This document shows positions 26,315-35,869 of a DNA stretch of 64,000 bases, piece after piece (positions within the stretch are counted from its first letter, which is position 1; each line of letters opens with the position of its first letter). This stretch comes from an uncultured Eubacteriales bacterium (GTDB lineage Bacteria; Bacillota; Clostridia; Oscillospirales; Oscillospiraceae): positions 47,892-111,891 of the forward strand of contig CAUGSS010000004.1 in assembly GCA_959602365.1 (NCBI GenBank), read 5' to 3'. The notes below the pieces were generated by a model. It searched no databases. It saw only the letters and a program-made list of their open reading frames with translations, and was not told where the DNA came from. A program made the position numbers and the translations under genes.

Positions 26315-27550
26315 ATGTTAAAAAACACTCTTTTAAATTCAGGCAGTTCCATTCTCTATTTTTTCCTTCAATGGCTCACCACTGTCTTGTCCGTACGGTT
26401 TGCCAGCTTTGAAACAGCGGGCGTTTTTGCCCTTGCCATATCTTTTACTAATATTTTTTACTTCTTAGCTTTATTTGGAATCCGGAATTTTCAAGTCAGT
26501 GACGTGACCAATACGTATTCCAACGGCCAATATGCTGCAGCCCGTCTTGTGGCGGCTTTCATCGCATTGGTGGGCTTTCTGTCTGCTGCATTTCTGACTG
26601 ATCTGTCTCCGTATGTCTTTGGATGCTATTTTATCTACATGATCTTTAAGCTATTTGAGGCATACACGGAAGGATATTTTGCTGTCCTGCAAAAGCACAA
26701 CAGATATGGAATGCTGGCCGTTTCCTATTCGCTGAAAGGCATAGTTTCTACTGTAGCCTTTGCACTAGTGCTGTGGTTTACCCACGACTTGTTGGGTGCA
26801 ATCGTGGTAATGACTGTCGGATATTTTGCCGTTATTTTAGTCGTCGATCTACCCATGATCATTCGAATGGGCCCCTGCAAAATACAACTACGCGGTTGCG
26901 CAAAAATCCTTTATCACTGCATCCCCCTGTTGTTAATCTCTCTATCCGTCCCCATTATGAATTATATAACGCGTTATGCCATTGGGCTGAAACTCAGCGA
27001 ATATGATGTGGGACAATACTCTTCGCTGTCCAGTGTCATCGTCGTCATGAGCACTCTGGCGGGAGCAATATTTGTTGTTTTTATTCCGGAAATAAGCCTC
27101 TGGCGAAACCAGGGCAAGTGGGGCAGAATACGCCGCCTGATCTTATGGGTATTGCTGTTCATGGCTTTAGCAGGCGTTGCGGCAGTCATTGTTGGTAAAT
27201 TGCTTGGCGCATTTGTGTGTGTGCTGATTTTTGGCGAAGAAATCTTAGACAATATAGATCTGCTCATCCCTCTGCTGATTACAGCAACACTGCTGATGAT
27301 TAAAAGCTTCTTTTCCGCTTTACTGGTGTCAATTCAGCAGAGGAAGCAATTATTAATCGGCGAGTGTTGTGGAACCTTAGCATGTGTACTGACTGCAATT
27401 CCTCTAACCTCCATCTATGGAATGCATGGCGCCAATTTTAGTTATGCATTGGGTGTGATATTGCAGATATTGACGCTCGGCGCATTTACGCTGATTTTTA
27501 TACGGCAGTCTGAAAAAGGAAAGGAACACCATGAAGAAAACGTTGCGTAA
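26315..27550 (+). CDS. wzx: Wzx-type oligosaccharide flippase (MATE/MOP family)
   Basis: 411 residues with about twelve predicted membrane helices. The N-terminal pattern (SGSSILYFFLQWLTTVLSVRFASFETAGVFALAISFTN) is typical of the polysaccharide transport branch of the MOP superfamily. It probably moves polyprenyl-linked sugars or oligosaccharides to the outer face of the membrane. Its end overlaps the next gene by 20 bases. No matching Wzy polymerase was recognised in the cluster. Confidence 0.8.
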   Translation: MLKNTLLNSGSSILYFFLQWLTTVLSVRFASFETAGVFALAISFTNIFYFLALFGIRNFQVSDVTNTYSNGQYAAARLVAAFIALVGFLSAAFLTDLSPYVFGCYFIYMIFKLFEAYTEGYFAVLQKHNRYGMLAVSYSLKGIVSTVAFALVLWFTHDLLGAIVVMTVGYFAVILVVDLPMIIRMGPCKIQLRGCAKILYHCIPLLLISLSVPIMNYITRYAIGLKLSEYDVGQYSSLSSVIVVMSTLAGAIFVVFIPEISLWRNQGKWGRIRRLILWVLLFMALAGVAAVIVGKLLGAFVCVLIFGEEILDNIDLLIPLLITATLLMIKSFFSALLVSIQQRKQLLIGECCGTLACVLTAIPLTSIYGMHGANFSYALGVILQILTLGAFTLIFIRQSEKGKEHHEENVA

Positions 27551-29765
27551 TCTCTCCAAAAGCAAACTTTTGCTGGTGCTCGTATTGATTGCAATTTTTT
27601 CACTTTATTGGGTGCGGGTGGTAAATTTGGACCAAGATCTGCCCGCATGGGGTGTGGTCAATTACCAGCCAAAAGACGAGGGGTGCTATTCCTTACTTGC
27701 AGTCTATGAATGGGAATACGGCACCATTGCTCCCGAAAATCCCCTGGATTCCAGCGGCTCCACCATGTATACCCAGGAGCATATCAGAACGAATTTGCTG
27801 GGTAATATTCTGGGGATTGCTGGATTCCATATTTTCGGAGACAATTATTACGGTCTCAGAATGCCCATGGTGGTTCTCGGCTTCTTCAATCTTGCCGTGA
27901 TGTTGGCCGTGTTGTTATTGCTTCGACGACAGTATGGAAAACACACCATGGCAGAATTGTGGGGAATTGCGGGACTTATTTTGTTGGTTTCCCTGCATTT
28001 TTATTTCTATGTCTCTTCAAGAACCGTGGAGCCTTCCACCCTCAGAATGTTTTTTGTGCAGCTGCTTGTCCTGATTTGGCTTTGTCTGCGAAACCATCCT
28101 AAACTCTGCTTTTTCCTGATGGGGGCATGTATCACCACCTCTGTCTTTCTGGTTTATATCACAAACATCTTTCTATATCTGGCGGTGGGACTCCTCCTTC
28201 TGATGATATGGAAAATAGAGGGATTCCGGGCATTTATCCGCAATACGCTCTTCTTTGCATTGGGTTCCTTGCTCTTGTTGTTTGTCGCTGAAGCATATTA
28301 CCGCCACTTCTGGGATTGCTCCACACTGGGTAATTTCTTTGGGGCAATCGGGCTGTTTACAGGGATCGATGGCTATCAATTAAGTACGGACGGCGGTTTG
28401 TCTGGCCTGATTGTCGGCGCAATTAAAGGTACGTTTCAGTACTTCAGTTCCTTTGTCTTGCTATATGCTCCTGCGCTGCTGGCTCTCTCTGTGGCGCTGC
28501 TGCCTGTATTCTTTTATCAGGTTGTTTCCCAGAAAGATAAAACGATGTTTTTCATGCTGGCTGTTCCCGCATGCTTCTTGCTCCAGACAATGGTTTCTCA
28601 AGATTATATCTGGAGAAAGTTTCTGGTGGTGGCTCCCTGCTTTATCTATTTGGTATTTTGGGGATTTTTGCAGAATGCGGAAATTTTTGAACTGTACCAG
28701 CGCTGGACGGCATTTTGCGATCGTTTCTCCGGAAAATGGAGAAGCAAAAGTTTGAAGTGCCTGCCGTTCATCTATCTTGTTTTGTCCCTGTTGTTTACCC
28801 TGTTCATGGTTTATTATCACTTGGTGCGCTGCACTGATCTGGGTAAATTGGATATGACCACCATTGATAAACTGGTGATCCTTTTGTTTGGTTGTATTCC
28901 GTTGATCGTATGGGCATTTTTGCTGGTACGCAAAACATACCGCAACCAGAAAATATCCATTTTAATGTCGGTCTGCCTGTTGGGTGGAGCTACCCTTGCG
29001 CTGAATCTTTGCATGTTGGGATACCATGTATGGATTCACCCCACGTTTGCAGAAAGAGATATGATGGTCAGCCTATCTGATGAGTATGATCTGGACAATG
29101 AATATGTGATTGGCGATTGCGTGATGGGCATTACTTTATATAATGACTTAAAACTTGTAATCGTTGATTATACCGATTATGCAAATCTAATGGTTGACAA
29201 TCCTGGTTTAAAACTCTTTATGTATTCCACCGACTCCGCTGGGATGAGAGAGTATCTTGACACGACGATTTTTTCCACTTTAAGTGATTATACTGCAAAA
29301 CAGATTTGCGTTATTCCAGGTACTCTGCAGATACAAGGCAGCATAAGAGACTTTGCCCTGTATGAAGCCGCTCTGCGCAAGGACGTACAGAAGGAACTTC
29401 AGGAAGACGTAAACGACCGTATGCTGTATGTGCAGGAACAATACCGAATCTTAGAAGAAAATTCCGAAGGACTGTCTCTTGAAGAAATATCAGAGCGAAA
29501 AGAAAAATTACAACAACTGCTTGCGGAATATTCCTCTGCATACGGTGATCAATATGGGGATATTCACGGCGATATTACCACGCCCTTCTATGTAGATATC
29601 TATGGGGATATTTATGGCGACATTTATGCCCCAATCTATGGAAGAATTTTTGGGGATGTCTATGGCTCAATTTATGCACCGGTAGAGGGAGATATTTACG
29701 GCGATGTCTATGGTTCATTTGACGATGAGACCGACGGCCAGGTGCATGGAACGGTATATGGATAA
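27531..29765 (+). CDS. GT-C glycosyltransferase with C-terminal YGDI tetrapeptide-repeat tail
   Basis: 744 residues. About twelve membrane helices occupy residues 10-510, with the DEGCYSLLAVYEW loop near 48 carrying the acidic residues expected in the first outer loop of GT-C enzymes. A soluble domain follows (about 515-610), then a charged helical segment (about 613-668), then a strict four-residue repeat from 671 to the end: YGDQ, YGDI, HGDI, TTPF, YVDI, YGDI, YGDI, YAPI, YGRI, FGDV and so on, 18 units. The tail is expected on the outer side of the membrane if topology is GT-C-like. The 20-base overlap with the flippase suggests coupled translation. Confidence 0.7.
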   Translation: MKKTLRNLSKSKLLLVLVLIAIFSLYWVRVVNLDQDLPAWGVVNYQPKDEGCYSLLAVYEWEYGTIAPENPLDSSGSTMYTQEHIRTNLLGNILGIAGFHIFGDNYYGLRMPMVVLGFFNLAVMLAVLLLLRRQYGKHTMAELWGIAGLILLVSLHFYFYVSSRTVEPSTLRMFFVQLLVLIWLCLRNHPKLCFFLMGACITTSVFLVYITNIFLYLAVGLLLLMIWKIEGFRAFIRNTLFFALGSLLLLFVAEAYYRHFWDCSTLGNFFGAIGLFTGIDGYQLSTDGGLSGLIVGAIKGTFQYFSSFVLLYAPALLALSVALLPVFFYQVVSQKDKTMFFMLAVPACFLLQTMVSQDYIWRKFLVVAPCFIYLVFWGFLQNAEIFELYQRWTAFCDRFSGKWRSKSLKCLPFIYLVLSLLFTLFMVYYHLVRCTDLGKLDMTTIDKLVILLFGCIPLIVWAFLLVRKTYRNQKISILMSVCLLGGATLALNLCMLGYHVWIHPTFAERDMMVSLSDEYDLDNEYVIGDCVMGITLYNDLKLVIVDYTDYANLMVDNPGLKLFMYSTDSAGMREYLDTTIFSTLSDYTAKQICVIPGTLQIQGSIRDFALYEAALRKDVQKELQEDVNDRMLYVQEQYRILEENSEGLSLEEISERKEKLQQLLAEYSSAYGDQYGDIHGDITTPFYVDIYGDIYGDIYAPIYGRIFGDVYGSIYAPVEGDIYGDVYGSFDDETDGQVHGTVYG
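29541..29762 (+). repeat. Tetrapeptide-encoding 12-bp repeat region
   Basis: Eighteen consecutive 12-base units encode Tyr-Gly-Asp-Ile-like tetrapeptides. Codons vary between units (tac/tat, ggg/ggc, att/atc), so the pattern is kept at protein level and is not a recent microsatellite. Confidence 0.9.
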
Positions 29766-29809
29766 CACCCCCAGACTGTTTTTCTAATGAAGTTCGAGGT
29801 TGATGATTG

Positions 29810-30769
29810 ATGAAAAAACTGATTTCCATTGTGTCTGGCTGCTATAATGAGGAGGAAAATCTCCCGCTGTACTATGAAGCCATTTGCAAAATCATGGATT
29901 CCTTGCCGCAATATGATTTTGAATGCTTGCTGGCAGATAACTGCTCCACCGATGATTCCGCCCGGGTTTTAGAAGAGATTGCCTGTCGTGACCGTCGCTT
30001 TAAGGTAATCTTTAATTTAAAAAACTACGGTCCCGACCGCTCTGGCGCTAACTTATTTTTCCGGGCCAGCGGAGATGCAATCATTAACCTAGCAAGTGAT
30101 CTACAGGATCCGCCAGAACTCATCCCCGTTTTTCTGGAGAAGTGGGAAGCAGGCAACAAAATTGTCTGGGGTCAGCGGGAAAAAGCCGAGGGCAGCCAGA
30201 TGATGGAATGGGTTCGCAAACTTTATTATCGCATTATCTGTAACATTTCGGAAAACCAGGAAGTCGAACGTGCCAATGGGTTTGGATTATATGACCGGGA
30301 AGTAGTTGATTGGATTAAGAAGGTCGGAGATCCCGTGCCCTTTATTCGAAATTTAGTGACAGATTTTGGGTACACACCATGTTTGGTTCCCTATGAACGC
30401 CGGGCTCGTAAAAAAGGAAAGAGCAGTTATAACTTCTTTCGCTATGTAAATGATGCATTGGCGGGTATGGTGGCCACTTCCCGCGTCCCTCTGCGGCTGG
30501 CTACCTACCTGGGTTTTTTCACTGCTGCAATCAGTTTTGTGCTGGCGTTAATCTACCTCATTGCAAAGCTGACAAACTGGTATGGATTTGATGCAGGTAT
30601 CGCGCCACTGATTATTGGGCTTTTCTTCCTTGGCTCAGTTCAGTTGATCTGTTTGGGCATTGTGGGAGAATATATCAGCGATATTTTAACGCGTGTTAAA
30701 CACCGCCCCCTGGTAATCGAACGCAAAACACTAAATTTTGAAAAGAAAACGCAAGAAGAAAAATTGTAA
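29810..30769 (+). CDS. GtrB-like polyprenyl-phosphate glycosyltransferase (GT2)
   Basis: 319 residues from ATG 29810 with GAGG ten bases upstream. The GT2 domain has SGCYNEEENLP, ADNCSTDDS and the metal-binding ASDLQDPPE near residue 93. Two C-terminal membrane helices (about 228-250 and 262-285) match the DPM1/GtrB type that makes polyprenyl-phosphate-linked monosaccharides on the inner face. With the flippase and the GT-C enzymes it forms a Gtr-like three-part system for adding sugars outside the cell. Confidence 0.85.
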   Translation: MKKLISIVSGCYNEEENLPLYYEAICKIMDSLPQYDFECLLADNCSTDDSARVLEEIACRDRRFKVIFNLKNYGPDRSGANLFFRASGDAIINLASDLQDPPELIPVFLEKWEAGNKIVWGQREKAEGSQMMEWVRKLYYRIICNISENQEVERANGFGLYDREVVDWIKKVGDPVPFIRNLVTDFGYTPCLVPYERRARKKGKSSYNFFRYVNDALAGMVATSRVPLRLATYLGFFTAAISFVLALIYLIAKLTNWYGFDAGIAPLIIGLFFLGSVQLICLGIVGEYISDILTRVKHRPLVIERKTLNFEKKTQEEKL

Positions 30770-30827
30770 TTTTTGCTTCACTGATTGGATTTGAGCTGTT
30801 TTGAAAACAAAAAAGGAGTGATTTTAT

Positions 30828-31805
30828 ATGAAAGTGTTAATTACTGGTGCCGACGGCTTTATTGGCAGCCATCTGGTTGAACTGATGCTTGAAAAGGGCT
30901 ATGATGTGCGGGCCTTTGTTCAGTATAATTCCTTTGGTACCTGGGGCTGGATTGACAGTTTCCCCAAGGAAAAGCTGGACGCAATTGAGGTGTTCCCCGG
31001 CGACGTACGGGACCCGAATGCCGTTCGGAAAAGTATGGAGGGTGTGGATGCTGTCATGCATCTGGCCGCTCTGATCGCCATCCCCTTCAGCTACTATGCC
31101 CCTGATACCTATGTCGATACCAATATCAAGGGTACTTTGAACGTGTTGCAGGCCGCCAAGGATCTGCATCTGGAGCGCGTATTGGTGACTTCCACCTCTG
31201 AGGTCTACGGCACTGCCCAGTATGTCCCCATTGATGAAAAACACCCCTTCCAGGGTCAGAGCCCCTACTCTGCCACCAAAATCGGAGCAGACCGGTTGGC
31301 TGAGAGTTTTTACCGCAGCTTTAACTTGCCCGTCACCATTGTACGGCCCTTTAATACCTTCGGCCCCCGTCAGTCCGCCCGGGCGGTAATTCCTACCATC
31401 ATTACCCAGCTTTTGTCCGGCAAGCAAGAGATCAAATTGGGTTCCCTGGCTCCCACCCGCGATTTCAACTACGTCAAAGACACTGCCCGAGGCTTTGAGG
31501 CCATACTGCGCAGCCCCAGCACCATTGGACAGGAGATCAATATCGCCACTTGCCGTGAGATTTCCATTGGTGAACTGGCGCAAGAGTTGATCCGCCAGAT
31601 CAACCCCAACGCCACAATTGTCTGCGATGAGCAGCGGCTGCGGCCTGAGAAGAGTGAGGTCGAGCGGCTACTTGGCTCCAATGAGAAGATCAAAGCCCTG
31701 ACGGACTGGACCCCCTCTTATACCTTCGAAGAAGGCCTCTCCGAAACGATTGCTTGGCTTCGTGAACATTTGAGCCAATATAAGCCAGATATCTACAACA
31801 TTTAA
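30828..31805 (+). CDS. legB: NDP-GlcNAc 4,6-dehydratase, LegB type
   Basis: 325 residues; ATG behind AAAAGGAG. The extended SDR motif GADGFIGSHL is at residues 7-16, TSTSEVYGTAQ near 124, and YSATKIGAD (YxxxK) near 148. FVQYNSFGTWGWID after the first strand is characteristic of LegB dehydratases. The reaction makes the 4-keto-6-deoxy intermediate for the LegC aminotransferase encoded next. The order legB-legC-legG-legH-legI is complete and collinear. Confidence 0.85.
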   Translation: MKVLITGADGFIGSHLVELMLEKGYDVRAFVQYNSFGTWGWIDSFPKEKLDAIEVFPGDVRDPNAVRKSMEGVDAVMHLAALIAIPFSYYAPDTYVDTNIKGTLNVLQAAKDLHLERVLVTSTSEVYGTAQYVPIDEKHPFQGQSPYSATKIGADRLAESFYRSFNLPVTIVRPFNTFGPRQSARAVIPTIITQLLSGKQEIKLGSLAPTRDFNYVKDTARGFEAILRSPSTIGQEINIATCREISIGELAQELIRQINPNATIVCDEQRLRPEKSEVERLLGSNEKIKALTDWTPSYTFEEGLSETIAWLREHLSQYKPDIYNI

Positions 31806-31845
31806 AAAGCGAACATTTTTGTTTGAATTTTGGAGTTGATCAATA

Positions 31846-33006
31846 ATGATTCCTTTGAGTGTACCTAATCTTAAGGGCAATGAGCTTACCTATGTAACCC
31901 ACGCAGTGGAAACAGAATGGGTTTCCACTGCCGGGCCCTATGTGGAACAGTTTGAGGAGAAAACCGCCGAATATTGCGGTGCCGCTGGGGCTGTTTCCTG
32001 CCAAAACGGAACTTCCGGTCTGCATATCTCCCTCTTGCTCTGCGGTGTAAAGCCCGGAGAAGAAGTCATTGTCCCCACTCTTACCTTTATCGCTGCGGTC
32101 AACCCAGTTAAATATGTGGGGGCTGAACCGGTCTTTATGGATTGCGATGACGGGCTGTGCATGGATCCTGACAAACTGGAAGAATTTTGCGAAACGGAAT
32201 GTGAACTACGGGACGGCGTTTTGACCGATCGCTCCAATGGCAAGACCATTCGAGCCCTGGTGGTGGTGCACGTATTTGGCAATATGGCTAAAATGCCCCG
32301 CCTTTTAGAGATTGCAAAACGCTTTCATCTCAAGGTAATTGAAGATGCCACGGAAGCTTTGGGTACCTATTATACCAGCGGCCCTTTGTGCGGAAAGTAT
32401 GCAGGCACCATGGGGGACATCGGTGTGTACTCCTTTAACGGAAACAAGATCATTACCACCGGCGGAGGTGGCATGATCGTCTCCATGGATCGGGAACTTT
32501 TGCAAAGGGCAAAGCACCTCACTACCCAGGCCAAAGCAGACCAGTTGAATTTCATCCATGATGAAATCGGATACAACTATCGCATGACAAATTTACAGGC
32601 TGCACTGGGTTTGGCCCAGTTGGAGCAGTTAGATGGCTTTATCCGCACGAAGGAAGAGAATTATTTGCTCTACCAGGTGAAAATTGCCGAAATTCCCGGC
32701 CTGTCGTTCCTGCCCTTTGACCAGGGCATCCGCTCCAATCACTGGTTCTATTCTGTCCTATGCGGGGACGATTTCCCCATGAAACGTAGTGATCTGATTG
32801 CCCAGCTCTCTCAGAATGGCATTCAGACCCGTCCTATTTGGGGGCTCATCCATCAGCAAAAGCCTTATCTGAACAGCAAAGCCTATCACATTGAGCGGGC
32901 AATTTACTATTGGGAAAAAGTTGTCAACGTTCCCTGCAGCACCAATTTAACAGCTGACCAAGTGGAACAGGTGGTTTCCCAGCTGAAAAAGTTGGCGGGC
33001 CTATGA
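31846..33006 (+). CDS. legC: LegC-family PLP aminotransferase
   Basis: 386 residues; ATG preceded by TGGAG. DegT/DnrJ/EryC1 fold with the catalytic Lys in SFNGNKIITTGGGG near residue 205, LSVPNLKGNE at the N-terminus and GAAGAVSCQNGTSGLHISL (cofactor phosphate site) near 45-63. It adds the 4-amino group in legionaminic-acid synthesis. Its stop overlaps the legG start (ATGA at 33003-33006), so the genes are translationally coupled. Confidence 0.88.
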   Translation: MIPLSVPNLKGNELTYVTHAVETEWVSTAGPYVEQFEEKTAEYCGAAGAVSCQNGTSGLHISLLLCGVKPGEEVIVPTLTFIAAVNPVKYVGAEPVFMDCDDGLCMDPDKLEEFCETECELRDGVLTDRSNGKTIRALVVVHVFGNMAKMPRLLEIAKRFHLKVIEDATEALGTYYTSGPLCGKYAGTMGDIGVYSFNGNKIITTGGGGMIVSMDRELLQRAKHLTTQAKADQLNFIHDEIGYNYRMTNLQAALGLAQLEQLDGFIRTKEENYLLYQVKIAEIPGLSFLPFDQGIRSNHWFYSVLCGDDFPMKRSDLIAQLSQNGIQTRPIWGLIHQQKPYLNSKAYHIERAIYYWEKVVNVPCSTNLTADQVEQVVSQLKKLAGL

Positions 33007-34178
33007 AATCTGTTTGTATTGTCACCTCCACAAGAGCGGATTACGGCATCCTGTCGGGCTTAATTCGGCTGTTTCATGCCTCTCCCGCGGTAGAGTTGAG
33101 GCTTGTTGTCACAGGAAGCCATCTGTCGAAACGCTTTGGCGACACCCAGCAGGAGATCTTGGGGGACGGCTTTCCCATTGATGCAAGCTTTCCCATCCTG
33201 GAAGATCAGGACACCCCAGCTGCCATGTCCCGTGCTATGGCCCGTTTGCTGGAACAGCTGTCCGTCTATTTGGAGCAAAGAAGACCCGACCTGGCCATTT
33301 TACTAGGAGACCGATATGAAATCTGTGCAGCCGCAGAAGCTTTTCTGAACGAGCAGATACCCATTGCGCATCTGCACGGGGGCGAGTTGACCGAAGGCGC
33401 TGTGGACGACTGCTATCGGCACAGCATTACCAAAATGTCTTATTTGCATTTTGCCAGCACGGAGATCTATCGCCAGAGGATTATCCGTATGGGCGAATCC
33501 CCGGAACGGGTTTTCAATTACGGTGCACTGGGGGTGGAAAATGCGACCAAAATTCCGCCTATGTCCCGGGAAGAACTGTCTGAATCCATTGGGTTTGACT
33601 TCACTCAGCCGTATGCCCTAGTTACATTCCATCCCGTCACCCTGGAGCCCAATGATATGAAGCGGCAGGTGGAGGAAGTCTTTTTTGCGCTGGAGCAATA
33701 TCCCGGCAAACTCAACTATCTGATCACCAAGTCAAATGCAGATGCAGGTGGTCTATGGATTAACGATTGGCTGGATGCTTTCGCCGCTGACCGCTCCTCC
33801 AGATTCAAAGTAGTTTCCTCCTTGGGTATGCGTCGATACCTCAGCGCCGTACGCTATGCCTCTGCCGTGATTGGAAATTCTTCCAGCGGCATTATTGAAG
33901 TCCCCTCTTTCCATGTTCCAACCATCAACATAGGAGATCGTCAAAAAGGGCGGGTGCAGGCCCAGTCTGTCATCAACTGTCCTCCGGAAACAGAGGCCAT
34001 CATAGGGGCTATTACCTTTTCTCAACAGGCAGAGACCCTTGCACGCTGCCAAGCAGCGAGAAATCCATACGAAGAAAACAATACCGCTTTATCCATATTC
34101 ACCAAGATTCTGTCCGTATTGGAATCAGACAACATCAACTTGAAAAAACAGTTTTATGAAGGAGATTACCGCACATGA
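33003..34178 (+). CDS. legG: NDP-sugar 2-epimerase (hydrolysing), LegG/NeuC type
   Basis: 391 residues, intact. N-terminal CIVTSTRADYGIL, HLHGGELTEGAVDD near 120-133, and VIGNSSSGIIEVPSF near 292-306 are the NeuC/LegG signature. The enzyme releases NDP and inverts C2 to give 2,4-diacetamido-2,4,6-trideoxymannose. It shares an ATGA overlap with the upstream and downstream genes, which places it firmly in the leg operon. Confidence 0.9.
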   Translation: MKSVCIVTSTRADYGILSGLIRLFHASPAVELRLVVTGSHLSKRFGDTQQEILGDGFPIDASFPILEDQDTPAAMSRAMARLLEQLSVYLEQRRPDLAILLGDRYEICAAAEAFLNEQIPIAHLHGGELTEGAVDDCYRHSITKMSYLHFASTEIYRQRIIRMGESPERVFNYGALGVENATKIPPMSREELSESIGFDFTQPYALVTFHPVTLEPNDMKRQVEEVFFALEQYPGKLNYLITKSNADAGGLWINDWLDAFAADRSSRFKVVSSLGMRRYLSAVRYASAVIGNSSSGIIEVPSFHVPTINIGDRQKGRVQAQSVINCPPETEAIIGAITFSQQAETLARCQAARNPYEENNTALSIFTKILSVLESDNINLKKQFYEGDYRT

Positions 34179-34858
34179 ATGTGGAACACCAGGGACAAAA
34201 AACAAAAATCCTGGTTGTGGGCGGAGGAGGCCATGCAAAAGTCGTTTTAGATGCGTTGCGATGCAATTCCTACGAAATTGTCGGCATTTTAGAGGCAGAT
34301 GTCCATCTGGTTGGTACCGACGTTTGCGGCATTCCACTCATTGGAACGGATGCTGACGCCTGGCGTTTTTTTCAAGAAGGCGTCACTCACGCCGTTGTGG
34401 CCATTGGCCATCTGGGCAATTATTCTGTACGAAAAAAATGTATTCAACGTCTACTGGAGATTGGTTTTGAACTGGATACCATTATTCACAAAAGCGCTGT
34501 TGTTTCTCCCTATGCCCAGCTTCAGCAAGGCACCGTGGTGCTGGCAGGTGCTATGATAAATGCAGGTGCTAGAGTGGGTGCCCACTGCATCATCAACACC
34601 GGTGCCATCGTTGAGCATGATGTGGTTCTGGGCGAAAATGTTCATGTTGCTCCCAAAGCCGCCATTTCCGGCGGGTCAACGGTCGGAGATAACTGCCTGA
34701 TTGGCATGGGAAGCAGTGTCATTCAGGGACGAACCATTGGAGACGACTGCGTCGTCGGCGCCGGAAGTGTGGTAATTCGCGATATTCCGGACCGCACAAC
34801 AGTCGTGGGGGTCCCTGCAAAAGTAATTAGAGGAGGCGGCACATGTCGGTATATGTAA
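34175..34858 (+). CDS. legH: NeuD/PglD-family sugar N-acetyltransferase
   Basis: 227 residues. The N-terminal Rossmann-like segment VVGGGGHAKVVLDAL and the left-handed beta-helix of hexapeptide repeats (GAMINAGARVGAHCIINTG, GENVHVAPKAAISGG) match PglD/NeuD; the catalytic His is likely in AIVEHDV near residue 150. It would acetylate the 4-amino group after LegC. The final 16 bases overlap legI. Confidence 0.85.
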   Translation: MNVEHQGQKTKILVVGGGGHAKVVLDALRCNSYEIVGILEADVHLVGTDVCGIPLIGTDADAWRFFQEGVTHAVVAIGHLGNYSVRKKCIQRLLEIGFELDTIIHKSAVVSPYAQLQQGTVVLAGAMINAGARVGAHCIINTGAIVEHDVVLGENVHVAPKAAISGGSTVGDNCLIGMGSSVIQGRTIGDDCVVGAGSVVIRDIPDRTTVVGVPAKVIRGGGTCRYM

Positions 34859-35850
34859 TTGCAGAGGCCGGAGTCAATCACAACGGCAACCTGGAAACAG
34901 CAAAGCGAATGATTGCCGCAGCAAAAGAAGCAGGCTGTGATTGTGTTAAGTTCCAGACGTTCCGTACCGAACTGCTTGTCACAAAGCAGGCAAGAAAAGC
35001 GGACTATCAGGTCAACAACACAGGAAATGAAAATTCTCAATACGAAATGCTGAAAGCATTGGAGTTATCGCAAAATGAATTTGAAATTTTGAAAGATTGC
35101 TGTTTGCAGGAGGGCATCGACTTCTTATCCTCTCCGTTTGACAACGAATCAGCCACATTTTTGCACGATCTTGGCCTTTCTTGTTGGAAATTGCCTTCAG
35201 GCGAGATAACCAACGAGCCTTTGCTCCGCCAAATCGGCAGCTATGGTCAACGCGTCATTCTATCTACCGGCATGTCAACGCTGGAAGAAGTGGAGGCCGC
35301 CGTGGAATGGCTGCGGGAAAATGGCAGCTCTGATATTACCCTGCTCCACTGCACCAGCAACTATCCCACCGCTCCAAAGGATGTTAACATGCGGGCAATG
35401 CTCACCCTTCAGCAGCACTTTCATCTGCCGGTAGGATATTCCGACCACACAGAAGGTATTGAGATCCCGCTTATGGCTGTTGCTATGGGCGCTTGTGTGA
35501 TTGAAAAGCATTTTACTCTGGACCGCAATATGCCCGGTCCTGACCACAAGGCATCTCTTGAGCCCGACACTCTGGAGCGCATGGTTGCAGGAATCCGGAG
35601 CATTGAATTGGCCTTTGGCTCGGGGGAAAAGGCCCCCACTCAGGCCGAGTTGTCCACTCGGACGGCAGCCCGGAAAAGCATTGTGCTCTCCCGGGATGTG
35701 CCTGCGGGCCGACCTCTGACCCAGGCGGATATTCTGCTCAAACGGCCTGGAAACGGCCTGCCCCCCTCCTGTCTGCATCAGCTGCTGGGCCGCTCCTTGA
35801 AGCAGGCGATGCCCCGGGATACGCTGCTGCGTTTTGAGGATTTGACTTGA
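34843..35850 (+). CDS. legI: Legionaminate/N-acetylneuraminate synthase family protein
   Basis: 335 residues. NeuB barrel with IAEAGVNHNGNLETAKRMI at the start, SSPFDNES, KLPSGEI, ILSTGMSTL and EKHFTLDRNMPGPDHKASLEP. The C-terminal SAF/antifreeze-like domain (about 280-335; RKSIVLSRDVPAGRPL) is present. It condenses the trideoxymannose derivative with phosphoenolpyruvate to a nine-carbon sugar. Sequence alone does not separate legionaminate from neuraminate; the upstream legBCGH set favours legionaminate. Confidence 0.9.
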   Translation: MSVYVIAEAGVNHNGNLETAKRMIAAAKEAGCDCVKFQTFRTELLVTKQARKADYQVNNTGNENSQYEMLKALELSQNEFEILKDCCLQEGIDFLSSPFDNESATFLHDLGLSCWKLPSGEITNEPLLRQIGSYGQRVILSTGMSTLEEVEAAVEWLRENGSSDITLLHCTSNYPTAPKDVNMRAMLTLQQHFHLPVGYSDHTEGIEIPLMAVAMGACVIEKHFTLDRNMPGPDHKASLEPDTLERMVAGIRSIELAFGSGEKAPTQAELSTRTAARKSIVLSRDVPAGRPLTQADILLKRPGNGLPPSCLHQLLGRSLKQAMPRDTLLRFEDLT

Positions 35851-35869
35851 GAAAGGCGGTGTTGCGGTC

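Noticed and set aside
29541..29762. 12-bp repeats as a CRISPR array or microsatellite
   Set aside because: No spacers, repeats are contiguous and in frame with a long gene, and codons differ between units.
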